A DNA stretch of 64,000 nt from Rhipicephalus microplus (taxonomy: Eukaryota; Arthropoda; Arachnida; Ixodida; Ixodidae), in the NCBI RefSeq assembly GCF_043290135.1, contig NC_134702.1, forward strand, positions 196,572,491 through 196,636,490. Reading direction: 5' to 3'. The position numbers and the translations under genes were made by a program. Numbering within the stretch: the first letter of the stretch is position 1; each line of letters starts with the position of its first letter. Under the pieces are notes generated by a model. It was not told the DNA's origin and did not search any database. It saw only the letters and a list, made by a program, of their open reading frames with translations. Of the stretch, positions 1 to 10,355 are shown piece by piece.

Positions 1-60
1 TTCTGCCAAATCATTACGAAACATACTCATCAATGATAAGCGGATTCTCATTTAAAAGAT

Positions 61-132
61 ACATACATACATACATACATACATACATACATACATACAT
101 ACATACATACATACATACACACATACATACAC
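61..132. repeat. (CATA)n microsatellite
   Basis: About 72 bp of nearly uninterrupted CATA units with one CACA variant near the right end. Simple tandem repeat with no coding role. Confidence 0.95.
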
Positions 133-406
133 TGAGTGTAAATATTAGAATGAATGGCTATAAAACAACTCTAATACAATAATTTTGAGTATACACAAAG
201 TAACTTACGAGAGAAATCCACCAGCACTGTTATGTCTGAACTCGATGTTTCTCGAACCATCTCAGAAAAGCTTGATGCATAATTTCTGCTGCTGCCCAGT
301 GAGGAGCAGTTTTTATAACAAACACAATAATAAAGCGCTAGACAATGGCATGCTAAAGAAAAGGGCTGTGCATTAACATTTCATACATGTCTGCAATATT
401 ACTCTG
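133..406. other. AT-rich sequence, no gene seen
   Basis: AT-rich sequence between the CATA repeat and the AATAAA of the minus-strand gene. A 63-codon plus-strand reading frame is present, but it is not supported by composition, start context or splice sites. Part of this interval lies just downstream of the presumed cleavage site of the minus-strand transcript. Confidence 0.4.
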
Positions 407-412
407 TTTATT
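407..412 (-). promoter_or_regulatory. AATAAA polyadenylation signal of minus-strand gene
   Basis: The plus strand reads tttatt, so the minus strand reads AATAAA about 100 nt downstream of the TAA that closes the candidate terminal exon. This is a normal spacing for a short 3' UTR and supports reading 513-659 as a last exon. Confidence 0.45.
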
Positions 413-512
413 TACATAGCTTGGCTCTTTCACAACACACTTACCAAGTATGTTAGGACACTTTGGCTGAAAGTTGGCATAGCGCAAAGAAATTCTAGAC
501 AATACATGAGTA

Positions 513-659
513 TTACAATTCTAAGCTACTAAGCTCCTTGGTGCAAACAGTCTTTATATTGACCGCTATAGACTTTCTTTCATTTCCCGAAAGCACTCCC
601 CAAAAAGACTTCAAAGTTTGCACATCAACACAGTCCCCATACAGCTGTCTGTCAGCCTG
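513..659 (-). CDS. candidate 3'-terminal coding exon, unrecognised protein
   Basis: On the minus strand a run of ten T followed by CAAGCAG makes a strong tandem (NAGNAG) acceptor, with possible exon starts at 659 or 656, both in the same frame. About 48 open codons follow, ending in TAA at 513. The product is mixed and protein-like, ending KELSSLEL. An AATAAA lies about 100 nt downstream. The exon begins in phase 0, which matches the phase-0 donor of the candidate exon at 877-949. I do not recognise the family. Confidence comes from splice signals, phase and polyadenylation signal together, not from homology. Confidence 0.45.
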   Translation of the reverse strand, partial: QADRQLYGDCVDVQTLKSFWGVLSGNERKSIAVNIKTVCTKELSSLEL

Positions 660-876
660 CTTGAAAAAAAAAATCAGTTCACTGGTGGGCAAAGACTGCA
701 CACTAATTATGTGAGGTGATGCTCCAGTGCACTGCATGTATGTCTTGCTGCTGGCCTCAACTGCGATGTTGCTCAGCACATGTGCAAAATTACAACTATT
801 ACTATGCCACTGCAAAATAATTATGTGTCGTTTGCATGAAACAGGGACCACACTAAAAGAACATAAGAACATTTAC

Positions 877-949
877 CTTCACACCGCTCAAAAGATGTAA
901 ATACATTTCCATAGAGTTTTCACAGCTCATCTGATAATAGTAATAAAGG
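877..949 (-). CDS. candidate internal coding exon, unrecognised protein
   Basis: A 73-nt minus-strand segment is bounded by an acceptor (TGTGTTTGCAG) and a donor (GTGAAG|GTAAAT). Only one frame is open. It begins with one nucleotide of a split codon and then has 24 codons, ending exactly at a codon boundary, so it joins the exon at 513-659 in frame across a 217-nt intron. The encoded stretch is rich in Tyr, Met and Ser and ends LLSGVK. No domain recognised. An alternative is that the splice-like signals are coincidental in AT-rich DNA. Confidence 0.4.
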
Positions 950-2449
950 CTGCAAACACATCGTTACTTCCACTAACAAACTGTTTTAAGATGCCAGATT
1001 CAATATTAGAGTATACCAGTACTTTTGTAGGGCTAAACAATTGTACAGGTACCTAGAACAAGACAAGTAAATGCATGCTATAGCTATATAAAAATATAAT
1101 AAAGACATTTATTTCTAGTCTGAGTAAAGCTGCATAGATGGTAAGTCACTTGCATAGTACACAATTAAATTATGAACAATTCCATACGAACAAAAAATAC
1201 AATAAAAAAGTTACACTTACAGAGTAGAAACAGAGAAGTAGACTGTTGAGGGATGTACAGGCAGTGGGATAACAATACACAAGCATTAAAATCTACTGCT
1301 AGATATACTGGGAGTAGTGATGATCCTCTTCCTTCCAAATTAAATAATCCACATAGATTCACTTCCCTGAGCTTATACACATTCGGCATCATAGGTGCTA
1401 TACAAATGAGTGTATCCTGAAGGATTATGTCGACTAAGTACAAGATTGCCGCATTTATGGCTTTACTTCTTGTACTTAAAAGAATGCAAACACTGTTACC
1501 TTTGCCGACCATGGATGCTGTGATTTACGGCAGTTACATGCAAAGACTTTGATTAACATGCATGTTAAAAACTTCAGCTCAAAACTATCTGCCCACTAAC
1601 ACTACAGCAGTCTTTAAATTAGTTTCATAGTTTGGTATGTTTCAAGCAAAATTTAAATATTTTGGAGTGCAAGCAAAGAAACTGCTGAATAATGCACTGC
1701 TAAGAAGTTAAACTGCAGCTGCACAGAATGTTACTACGTATGCAATTCAAACTGCTCCTGACATCACAATGTGCTCTTCCTGCTATCGTAAACTTTGCGC
1801 TGGAGAACAGTCACTGGCAGTCTCTTTATACTTGATGGTCTTCTGTGCTCAGTTCTTGATACACTGTCCATGACCGGGGAGCACCGGATCTATTGTTACT
1901 GCTGGAACTTGGAAAAATACAGATCATTGTTACAATCACGATACTTGCAAAAGTGTACAGTTGTTATTATGTGCTCATATTTACAGATATCGTATTTTCA
2001 GAAGCCCATCACAAGCGTCAACACACACAGAAACAGTGAAGACTGAAACAATATTTTATTATGATACAAGAGAAAAACTACTGTGTTATAGGTGAAGGCA
2101 TGAAAGTTCTGCCAGGGATAAGTCAATGAAGTTTCTTCCATTTCGATTTTACACTAGGTGCGTGAAGCAGACTACAAATAAGTTCACTAAGAAACACAAC
2201 TTAGACTGTATACAACACAACAGATAATATTCATAGCTTTTAGGCTGTCTAACATAGCCAGCTCACCATACCGCGTATAGGAGCGAATGGGCAGTTTAGA
2301 AGACACAAAGCACTTGTGGATTGTGAGTGTGCTTGTTGCTGACATTTAGTATTCCAAACAAAGAAAACCTTTCAAAAATGCACTTCATAAGAAGCAATAT
2401 TCATATGCTACCAACACAACAGGCTCCTACAGGTGCCACCAATACTCAC
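950..2449. other. presumed intronic sequence; one weak minus-strand open segment
   Basis: This lies between exon candidates of the minus-strand gene. A minus-strand open segment (about 1206-1512) ends at a perfect GTAAGT donor, but that donor is phase 1 and does not fit the downstream exon at 877-949, so I do not call it an exon. Both strands are open near 1800-1930 without convincing splice sites. The rest is AT-rich and featureless. Confidence 0.3.
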
Positions 2450-2494
2450 CAATACTGTTGGCAATAGTGCCTTGCCGGATGAATATGCTGTGTC
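2450..2494 (-). CDS. weak candidate 45-nt coding exon
   Basis: The minus strand shows an acceptor (GGTGTACTGTGCAG) and a strong donor (ATTG|GTGAGT) bounding 45 nt that are open in all three frames. Read as phase 2 to phase 2 it would connect the candidate exons at 3197-3272 and 877-949 without a frame break. A 45-nt open segment is weak evidence by itself. The splice sites are the main support. Confidence 0.22.
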
Positions 2495-3196
2495 CTGCAC
2501 AGTACACCAAAGTAACGCTCCGTGACTTGGCTTGCATATGTGCTTGCTACATCGCACAGCTGCTAAAGTATGCTAGCCACAGACAGAGAGATGAGGAGCC
2601 ATGGCTTTGAAACACACTGAACGTCACCTTTAGAGGTCATCAATGCATACTTAGGTCAGGTACAATTATTAGAAAAAATTATATCACTATGCATTTGTGC
2701 TGAACATGTTCGGCTGAAACACAACATGCCACAGCACTGAGAGAGAAAAAGCTATATCAAGTAAAAATGCAGTTACTGGCCCTATGTCTTCCGAAGCTTG
2801 TTCAATAGGTCTTTCATCTTGCAAGTCGCGAACAGCCAGGCGATCTTCACCCACTTGCTATTTCCTTCCAGAGCACTTGATCAACAGAGTGAGTCAAAAG
2901 CTCGAGAGCTCAATAAGGAATCAAAGCATTTGTGCTCGTTCAAAAGCACGAGCTTTTGAACTTCACATGGTTGGAGTTTCATTCATAAGCTGCAGGCTTT
3001 CAACTTTCAACATCTGAATTATCTCGTAATTTAGTTCAATAAATCTTCAACAAGCGTTATGTGTGAGAATAATACAGGTATAGACTGCAAGCAACAATGC
3101 TTGGGTTTTCAGTTTGTGCACAGTAAGTGGTGTTCACCTAATCGTATGTATTAAAGAAAAGCTAACCATGCAGCCAGCCGTTAGGCAGTTTTGTAC

Positions 3197-3272
3197 CCTT
3201 GAAGCTCCCAAGCAGGTCGCAGTCCTTCCAGATGAGGCTGCCATGCATGCTTCCAGGCCTCATCTAGATACA
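3197..3272 (-). CDS. weak candidate coding exon
   Basis: An excellent acceptor (TGTTATCTTTCAG) precedes 76 minus-strand nucleotides open in a frame that gives a Trp- and Leu-containing, strongly protein-like peptide (segment LDEAWKHAW). The frame closes soon after the segment, so a splice at the weak donor GG|GTACAA is required. The plus strand is also open here, so strand assignment is uncertain. Possible member of the gene ending at 513. Family unrecognised. Confidence 0.22.
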
Positions 3273-3402
3273 CTGAAAGATAACAGTCGCAGCAGTGACA
3301 TAGACTTGCAAAGTTTGGGAGCACGTGTTCTTCCTATTATTGTATAGGTGCTCCAAGTCATGATGAGGCTTGATGTGCGAGTTTGTGCAACCGATGCATC
3401 AC

Positions 3403-3670
3403 CGAACCTTAACAAACTGATTGATTTGCAGGGTTTAACGTCCCAAAACCACCATGTGATTATGAGAGACGCCGTAGTGGAGGACTCCAGAAATTTTGGC
3501 CACCTGGGGTTCTTTAACGCGCACCCAAATCTGAGTACACGGGCCTACAACATTTCCGCCTCCATTGGAAATGCAGCCGCCACAGCCGGGATTTGATCCT
3601 GCGACCTGTGGGTCAGCAGTCGAGTACCTTAGCCACTAGACCACCGTGGCGGGGCGAACCTTAACAAACT
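3403..3670 (-). repeat. Ruka-like tRNA-derived SINE with 16-bp target-site duplication
   Basis: The element body is 3419-3654. On the minus strand it begins with a tRNA-like head (GGTGGTCTAGTGGCTAAGG as A-box region, diverged B-box region) and runs to a tail reading GGGACGTTAAACCC. It matches my recollection of the tick SINE Ruka. The 16-bp direct repeat cgaaccttaacaaact at 3403-3418 and 3655-3670 is perfect and marks the insertion, indicating a fairly young copy. Confidence 0.88.
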
Positions 3671-4200
3671 AATCTCTGCGATCTGTGAAGGGCCAAAAAT
3701 GAGATATTCAAAAAAAATTATCAAAAGCACTCACTCTAATACTTATTTGACGAAGCTATCACTGTGTCGAAGTGACCGAATCTTCTATACTCACTTTGAA
3801 ACAAACTGAAGCCTCACGTAAAATTCAAGTACCGCGATATATATGTCTTAGTGAATGATAGTGCTACCACAGCAGCAATCGTCTATGAAACAAATTTTTC
3901 AAAAAACATAAATTTCCCAAGTGCAACCTGGCTCCTGCAAAATAAATTCACGTTATTTTTCCAACTATAAAACGTGGTAAATCGACACGCCCATCCTATT
4001 ATTCAAACAAGAGCTCACTTATATCAAATCACAAAATCCTCAGATGTATTTGCCTACCTCTCCGTAATATATGTACGTATATAACAGTAGTCGTATATTT
4101 TTTATGCATGAACTTAACATAGGGAAACATTACAACTGATGGGCTTAAAAACCTGCACACGTCATAGTACTGCGTGAATAGCAACAAATTCAGTTCTGCA
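3671..4200. other. AT-rich intergenic or intronic sequence, nothing recognised
   Basis: AT-rich sequence between the SINE and the decayed Bel/Pao element. No long open frame, repeat or RNA-like structure stands out. Confidence 0.4.
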
Positions 4201-4249
4201 ATGTCAACTCACCGATGCAAGCATTTAGTAGCCGTCAATGTTATGAGGA

Positions 4250-4509
4250 ACCAAGTGTGTTCTAGGGCCCACAGGCAAAGGACATCTGCACACTGGAAGC
4301 TGCTGATGACTGCTTGTTGTCCGAGAGCTTCTCGTCTTTCTTCCAGGGCAGCGTCATCTCGTATCTTTCACTCCTAAGGCAGACGGTCTGTTAAAAATTC
4401 TGCAGTGCTGGACTGAGTTTGCTCGCATTGTCGACGGTGTCTGTTATTCATACGCCCTCGAGTTCCCAAAACGAACGAAAGAATTCGTCGCTCTCTTGTA
4501 CACTGGTTT
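4250..4509 (-). pseudogene. Bel/Pao pol fragment, start of RT region
   Basis: Minus-strand fragments here read like the junction between the Pao protease and RT domains: a stretch with SFWELEG, then after stops a segment containing EMTLPWKKD, typical of the N-terminal part of Bel/Pao polymerase. Stops and lost similarity beyond about 4250 mark the truncation. Confidence 0.5.
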
Positions 4510-4943
4510 TCAATACGCAGACCATAATCCATGAGTGTGTAACGTCCGATGCCATGCTAATGTTTCCTTGAAACATCCACCCAGCTTCGAGTTCATAGCA
4601 ATAAGCGTGTCATTGCCTGCGCATCGACTGATCTCTCCTGTCATCACCGTCCACATTTGGTCGGAAACGATGAGAACACTGATTGATGCATTCTTTCCCG
4701 ACAACGGATCTGTATAGTAGTTGATCAGCGATATCTTTTCCAGCTCTCTGTATTTCTGCGACGAATGGTAAATTTTTTGTACTTGCTTCGATATCTTGAC
4801 ATATGTGCGAAATTTCTGTTGCTTTCAAGGTAACTTCAATGCGTCAAAACTGACTCTTGAATCGAAGCTGCACAACACGTCGCCTTTGCGCTGATCGGCT
4901 TGACTTGCTTGCAAAAGGGCTGAGCGCAATGATGGCGAATCAC
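4510..4943 (-). pseudogene. Bel/Pao protease region (DUF1758-like), broken
   Basis: The minus strand carries a stretch resembling the conserved Pao segment around SDQMWTVMTGE (near 4600-4670), normally found in the retropepsin/DUF1758 part of Bel/Pao polyproteins. Overlapping frames 4510-4704 and 4610-4828 each hold part of it, so at least one frameshift separates them. The segment QAWARKDVTC upstream (about 5040-5075) belongs to the start of the same domain. Confidence 0.55.
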
Positions 4944-5760
4944 TCAGGGCAACTTCAGCTGCTTTGATAGCCTCTCTGGGACGAATGTGGGCTGACTTTC
5001 TTTGTCTATGTCACCTCTGACATACCGACATGTAACATCTTTTCTGGCCCAAGCCTGAAACGTCTGAAGAAGTACGCTCGTCAATAAACTCTCGAGGGAA
5101 TGTCGATTCTTCCCTAAAGATGCACATACAGTCGTGTTGGTGCTTGGCTTACTTGCCGGTATTCTAGTATTTGTTCTGTCGGTTTCTCGCGTCTTCTGGC
5201 TTAATTTCTGCGGATCACACAGGCTTGTGACATGACGCCCTTGACAGGTAGAGCACGTAATCTTGCGCCTGCAATCGCACGCCCTGTGACCTTTCGTCGT
5301 CCATCGAAAACACCTCTTCTCTCCTGATAGAATTCGCTTCTTTTCTGGTAGCGGGGGTCCAACGAGCACTCATCCGTGGAATGTTGGCTTGATTTGCAAA
5401 ACACACAGTTCTGAGGTACCTTTTTTGTGTTGTTATAGAGAACTGAGGACGTGGGTTTTGAGCTATGAGACCACCATGATTTGTTCTGCGCATTCTAATT
5501 ACGACTGTCTTTTCCACGATGGTTAGTGAACTCACTCTTCTCTAAGCTCTCCACTTCGATAGACAAGAAATTTAATTGACGTTCCAGCTCCGTGTTAGAG
5601 GCTTCAGTACTGCTGTAGTTCGCCGCCGATTGGCGCATGACCGATGGTACTGTACAATGAAATCGTGTGGTAAAACCCGCTGCAATATATCGCACAGCAT
5701 TGCCAAAAAAAAAGACTTGCTTACCCCAAGGGTCTCTGATCCTCTGATGCTGATGATGAC
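4944..5760 (-). pseudogene. Bel/Pao gag, C-terminal half with zinc-knuckle region
   Basis: Several overlapping minus-strand frames (4944-5369, 5201-5404, 5215-5535, 5495-5695) each contain pieces of one ancestral protein. Cysteine/histidine clusters typical of Bel/Pao nucleocapsid are visible in fragments, for example KGHRACDC and CSTCQGRHVTSLC. The repeated frame changes show decay. In life this part would bind element RNA inside cytoplasmic particles. Confidence 0.6.
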
Positions 5761-6442
5761 CTAGTCGTACAGTTTGCGGAGAGTCGTCGGGTCACTTGAA
5801 CGAACTGAAGGCAATGTACGAAGCCTGGAGAAGTACTCCTGCTCGAGTATTGTTCTGTCACCGAAGTGTTTTTTGACTATGCCGATGGCGTCCTTGTAGA
5901 GAGCGTCTGCGGTTGGCAGGCCCACAATAGCTGAAGCTGCGTGGCCCTTCAGAAAGAACCTTGGGTAGTTGAACTTGTCCGTTACCGTGAGGTTTCCGTT
6001 CCGGTGAACCATCTGGTCGCATTGCTCCCAAAAGTCGTTCCACTGGCACAGGTCACCAGCAAATGGGGCGATGGTATGCTTGGGAAGCTTGGCACAGAAG
6101 CTCCAGCGGTACTCGCTACGGACGAAGTCTGAAGCTCCAGTACTGATGACGTGGCCACAACAATACGGTCGCGCTTGCTAAGAAGCTCACTCAGACGGTG
6201 TTAGCGTTGTCTTCGTATTCAAGGATGGTGTCTTACTCTTCCTCAAACGCTTCTTCAGGTATGTGGCTCTCTAACTCCCTGTTGATTTGGTTCAAATCAT
6301 CGTTGTTTGCCTTCAAACGTCCGTACATGGCGTTAAGCTGATTGATTGTGGCTGTCGCATCGCCGAGAAGAGCTCTTGCCTCGTTGATAATGCTGGTGTT
6401 GAGAGATTGTCTCGACGTCCGCTTCGGTTTCAGCCTCTTCAT
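5761..6442 (-). pseudogene. Bel/Pao gag, N-terminal half (DUF1759-like)
   Basis: The frame starting at 6442 begins with Met and encodes a coiled-coil-like N-terminus rich in Asn, Leu and Glu, ending in an acidic run at 6233. The frame 5761-6012 contains the hallmark of DUF1759 gag proteins: a VHRN segment, KFNYPRFFLKG, then HFGDRTILEQEY. A frame break lies between the two. Together they correspond to the capsid-forming part of a Bel/Pao gag. Confidence 0.7.
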
Positions 6443-6497
6443 AGCGTTCAGTTCACTCGTAGCCTTCCGTAGTCTTCCGTGGTTCCTCGTTGCAGTT

Positions 6498-6515
6498 CCC
6501 AGGTCTTCGGCACCA
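6498..6515 (-). other. putative primer binding site of Bel/Pao element
   Basis: The minus strand reads TGGTGCCGAAGACCTGGG, starting with TGG three nucleotides after a CA that would end the LTR. It resembles the primer sites I associate with insect Bel/Pao elements. The tRNA primer is not assigned. Confidence 0.5.
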
Positions 6516-6518
6516 AAC

Positions 6519-6830
6519 TGTCTAAAGTGACATACGGTTCACTGGCAAGAAGTGAGGCTTAAACATTATGAACGACATTTATTTTCAGCCGTTTTTGTCG
6601 ATCGCTGGCTGCAAATGCCCATGAGCACGGACTTGCTCGTGGAAGGAGGCACTTTTTCTTCCTCGGTTTGACCTGGCACTGCGCTTGATTAAACAATGGT
6701 ATAACGGTTCATTCCCCACGCTCTTGGTTTGCGGAACTCTGACCTTCTTTGAAAAGACGAAGTGCGTCTTTGATAGAACAGCGAGTCTTTCAGTTTTAAT
6801 AGTTTTTGTGAATAACATTGAAGTCACCAG
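6519..6830 (-). repeat. probable 5' LTR of the Bel/Pao element
   Basis: In element orientation the sequence ends in CA at 6519, next to the primer binding site, and carries AATAAA (plus tttatt at 6578-6583) about 60 nt before that end, as expected of an LTR polyadenylation site. The outer boundary is not defined, because no matching LTR survives and a LINE starts near 6830. Confidence 0.4.
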
Positions 6831-6868
6831 TCAAGTGCAGGTTCCTGCGGGTGCGCAATAGACGTGGA

Positions 6869-7800
6869 ATCACACACGAGTCTACCTGACGCCACGAAGC
6901 CCGCGGCAGCTGCTTCCAGGAAGCGCAACGGTACCGAGAGTGGCACTGACAGTGACGATACTATGAACTATTGCGTCAGCAGTGAAACATTCAATGATTA
7001 TACTAGAGCTGGTGAGGAGCCGCATGGCTAAGACATGGTTTCTAAGCACACCATCTGAATCGAGTATGTCCCCGATAAGATCTTCGCGCTGTATTGAGAC
7101 ATTAATCGTCCTGTTGTTGTCAGTTCTGGTCACTGACAATATGAGGCGCCTGAACAGGCAAGGCGTGTCTACATTGCTTGAGGCACTGGTGCCAAACAAA
7201 ATCAAAGACGTCAAAGTGAACACGCGCATTGATGTTTCAGATATTGACGTCAACCACGTGAGTGCACTCAATATATTGCGCAAGGTCACACACCTCAATG
7301 GAATGGAAGTCCGCTCTTATATTTCGCTGGGCAGAGGAATCAGCACTGGAGTAATTTATGATGTTTATGAGACAATTGTCAGCGCAGACTTGCCAATCGT
7401 GATCAAGTCTGCTAAAGAAACACCATCACCACAAGTGCTTTAAGTCTCGGCATATCACACTGCATGAATAATATATTCAAGGGTGAAACCATCCCGCCAC
7501 ACATGAAGGTGGGATACTTTTGGGCACGCTGCTCGTCCATTCATACCAAGGCCAGTTCAGTGCTGCAAATGAATTAATTTGGATACCGTGAGCAGCGTGA
7601 GCAGGAACACCACCGCTTGTGCCTAATGCATTGGACGACAAAGCACGAACACTTGTCAGGGCAATATGCCGCAATGTTCGAACTGTGATGGGCCTCATAA
7701 CAAACCTTTGAAGGATAATCCGATTATTCGAAGGGAAATGAAACGACTGAAAAAATTGTTCGAGATGACTCGTTTTACCGGGAAACAGCTGCATCTATTA
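6869..7800 (+). pseudogene. LINE ORF1 (gag-like), broken
   Basis: Plus-strand fragments read as a nucleic-acid-binding ORF1 of an I/Jockey-type LINE. There is a Ser/Arg-rich N-terminus (about 6870-6980), a central segment with IKDVKVNTR and SLGRGISTGVIYDV (about 7200-7360), and a degraded zinc-knuckle region with CSNCDGPH (about 7660-7700). The 153-codon frame 6982-7443 holds the middle part. Stops and frame changes separate it from the rest. The position expected for the start codon reads GTG. Such proteins chaperone element RNA for target-primed reverse transcription. Confidence 0.6.
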
Positions 7801-8560
7801 GGCGGCAGTGATACTTTCTAAGACAGTTTCTAAGACCTCCAAAACACCGTTGCCTCGTGAACTGCGCTCCAATTCTTTTCTGCTTCTGTCTTTCAGAACA
7901 AGCGCAGTCGGGTCGAAGAATAAAGAAGCCTCTAACAGTGACATAGGTGACGCCTGGCCGGAACTTGCCCGGCTACACGCAATTGTAGAGCACCATCAGA
8001 CATCTGCAGTAAAGCACTCCTCGTCAGATCCCTCTAAAACAACAGATCAGAATAAACAAGGGGTAACCCTGGTCTGCTCCCTTGTGAGTTCCATTCGTGT
8101 GTTTGGAGAAAGGGTGAAAACACCAATAACAAGAAGCACACTGCCGCTGCTGGTTACCATCAGTTCGGTTCAAGCAGTCCTAAAGAAGTCCACTGCTTAA
8201 CAAGATTAACAGGAGAACCATGGTTTGTCAACGGCAACAGCAATCGTTTTCAAAGGATATCCGAAACGCCTTCATATTTCAATGGAATGTGAGAGACCTG
8301 AAGCCCTGCATATCGAATTTCAAGTAGTTCATGTATAAAAACCGCTTCCCAATAATGGCAGTCTGTAAGCCGAACTTATCGAATACAAAAATATCAGAAT
8401 ACAAGCCTTTCGTCCTAAACACGAATGAAAGGAGCAGCAAGTTTACATTCGCAAGGAAAATTCGCTCATATTATACCTCAAGACGATGAGAATCAGTACA
8501 TGTACATTGTACATTACTCTGAAGATAAAGGGGTTGTCTTTTAGACTTATTGGCGTACAC
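7801..8560 (+). pseudogene. LINE ORF1 tail and start of endonuclease ORF2
   Basis: Downstream of the zinc-knuckle region the plus strand is full of stops until about 8260, where a segment reading FQWNVRDLKP and then NRFPIMAVCKPNLSN resembles the beginning of an exonuclease-endonuclease-phosphatase domain of a LINE ORF2. It ends at the (CA)n/(TA)n tract near 8557. No RT domain follows, so the copy is 3'-truncated or rearranged. Confidence 0.5.
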
Positions 8561-8580
8561 ACACACACACACACACACAG

Positions 8581-8634
<54 letters not shown>
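8557..8634. repeat. compound (CA)n(CATA)n(TA)n microsatellite
   Basis: About 22 bp of CA, then three CATA units, then about 44 bp of TA. It separates the LINE remnant from the tRNA-like array, and similar TA tracts border other units of that array. Confidence 0.95.
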
Positions 8635-8638
<4 letters not shown>

Positions 8639-9153
8639 TCTAACAGACAATAATGCCTGGAATGTATAGGGGAAGTTATTAGATCAAATGGAATGCAAAT
8701 AAGAAGAAAGAAAAGAGGGTGTTACAATAACCAGCCGTGAGCAGGAATTAAACCTACGACGCGTTCGATGCTCTAACCACTGAGCTATCACAGCGGTCTT
8801 CCCTCCACCCACTTTTTTTGGATTTATATGTGAATTTAGAAGTAGGAGTGCCAGTCAGCGCCCTCTGTAGCCAAGTGACGAGTGCGAAACATCCTTTAAG
8901 CTCATGTGTGGCGTCACGTAGCACGTGAACTTATTACGAGCAGGCAGCTGACTAATTGTCCCTCCTATATAACCTAATGACACTAAGTCTGCCAGTACGA
9001 GACCCTCGGTAATGAATAATAGAAACAAGTGTGTACCTAAGGGCTAGTTTTTTCCGTGTTTTGACACAATACTAATGAGGTCTAGCCGACAATAATGCCT
9101 GGAATGTATAGGGGAAGTTATTAGAACAAATGGAATTAAATAAGAAGAAAGAA

Positions 9154-9273
9154 GTATTCTTTATGTTGTTTGAAGTGCTTTTTTCTGTGTTGACTGCAGT
9201 ATTGTACTGTTGATTTTGTTGTACTATGTACACCCACTCTGCTATGGCCCCATGTTGGGGCTAGCAGTATTGC

Positions 9274-9302
<29 letters not shown>
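9154..9302 (+). mobile_element. LINE 3'-end fragment inserted in a repeat unit
   Basis: About 149 bp interrupt the second repeat unit between aagaagaaagaa and aaaagagggtg, a junction that is continuous in neighbouring units. The insert contains ATGGCCCCATGTTGGGGCT, a short hairpin, and ends in (TAAA)n, as expected of the 3' tail of a CR1/L2-type LINE. It contains no coding sequence. Confidence 0.6.
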
Positions 9303-9304
<2 letters not shown>

Positions 9305-9784
9305 AAGAGGGTGAAAAATAACCAGCCGCGAGCACGTATCGAACCTACGACCTTCGAATAACGAACGCGTTCAATGCTCTAACCACTGAGCTATCATATC
9401 GGCCTTCGCTTAACCCACTTTTTGGGGTTTATATGTGAATTTAGAAGTGGGAGTGCCAGTCAGCGCCCTCTGTAGCCAAGCGACGAGTGTGAAACACCCT
9501 TTTATGCGCATGTGCAGCGTCACGTAGCACGGGAACTTATTACGAGCGGGCAGCTGACCAATAGTCATTCCCTCGTACACAACCCTAATGACACCAAGTC
9601 TGCCAGTACGAGACCCTCGTTAATGAATCAGGGAAAGAAGTCTGTACCTAAGGGCTCGTTTTTTCTGTGTTTTGACACAATAATAAAGCGGTCTAACAGA
9701 CAATAATGCCTGGAATGTATAGGGGAAGTTATTAGAACAAATGGAATATAATAATAATAAAGAAAAGAGGGTGAAAAATAACCA

Positions 9785-9856
9785 GCCGCGAGCACGAATC
9801 AAACCTACGACCTTCGAATAACGCGTTCGATGCTCTAACCACTGAGCTATCACAGC
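9785..9856 (-). repeat. tRNA-like cloverleaf core of a repeat unit
   Basis: The 72 minus-strand nucleotides fold by eye as a tRNA: acceptor GCTGTGA with TCGCGGC, D-arm GCTC/GAGC, anticodon stem TCGAA/TTCGA with loop CGCGTTA, variable AGGTC, T-arm GTAGG/CGTGC (imperfect). The A box TAGCTCAGTGG is perfect and the B box is near-consensus. The anticodon position would read CGT but the invariant U33 is G, so it is not a functional tRNA. It may derive from a threonine-type tRNA (inference). Confidence 0.6.
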
Positions 9857-10130
9857 GGCCTTCCCTCCACCCAGTACTTTGGGTTTATATGTGATTTTAG
9901 AAGTGGTAGTGTCAGTCAGTGCGCTCTGTAGCTAAGTGGCAAGTGTGAAACACCCTTTTATGCGCATGTGGGGCGTCACGTAGCACGTGAACTTATTACG
10001 AGCGTGCAGCTGACCAATAGTCCCTCGTATAAATTACACCAAGTCTGGCAGTACGAGACCCTCGTTAATGAATAAGGAAAAGAAGTGTGTATAGGTGTGT
10101 ATAAGCGAAAAAAGTGTATAAGGGAAAGAA

Positions 10131-10351
10131 GCTCAGTGGTTAGAGTACCGAACGCGTTATTTTCCCACTCACGGCTGGTTATTATTCCTACTCACGGCTG
10201 GTTATTTTTTCGCCCTGTTTTCTTTCTTATTTACTTTCCATTTGTTCTAATAACTTCCCCTATACATTCCAGGCATTATTGTCTGTTAGATCCTATTAAC
10301 GGGTGTCAAAACACGGTAAAAGCAAGCCCTTAGCTACACACTTCTTTCCCT

Positions 10352-10355
<4 letters not shown>
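10131..10355 (+). repeat. inverted partial tRNA-like repeat unit
   Basis: Starts within the tRNA-like part at cagtggttagag and continues in plus orientation through ttctaataacttcccctatac to a tail ending cttctttccctta, directly at a TA tract. It is opposite in orientation to the three units on its left. The segment actcacggctggttatt is duplicated locally. Confidence 0.7.

Larger units (their letters stand above)
4200..6830 (-). mobile_element. decayed Bel/Pao LTR retrotransposon
   Basis: Reading the minus strand from right to left gives a possible LTR beginning at 6519, a primer-binding-site-like stretch, gag with a DUF1759-type domain and zinc knuckles, an aspartic protease region of Pao type, and the start of the reverse transcriptase region. 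Coding similarity fades near 4250. Many frame changes and stops interrupt it. I find no second LTR to the left, so the 3' half (RT, RNase H, integrase, 3' LTR) is missing. Its right edge abuts a LINE in the opposite orientation. Confidence 0.75.

Noticed and set aside
1165..1512. 115-codon minus-strand frame ending at GTAAGT
   Set aside because: Donor phase 1 does not fit the neighbouring exon candidates and no acceptor of quality precedes it; kept only as a note.
9785..9856. tRNA gene
   Set aside because: Although a cloverleaf can be drawn, U33 is missing, the core is repeated in every array unit with differing mutations, and it sits inside a longer repeat unit. It is tRNA-derived repeat DNA.
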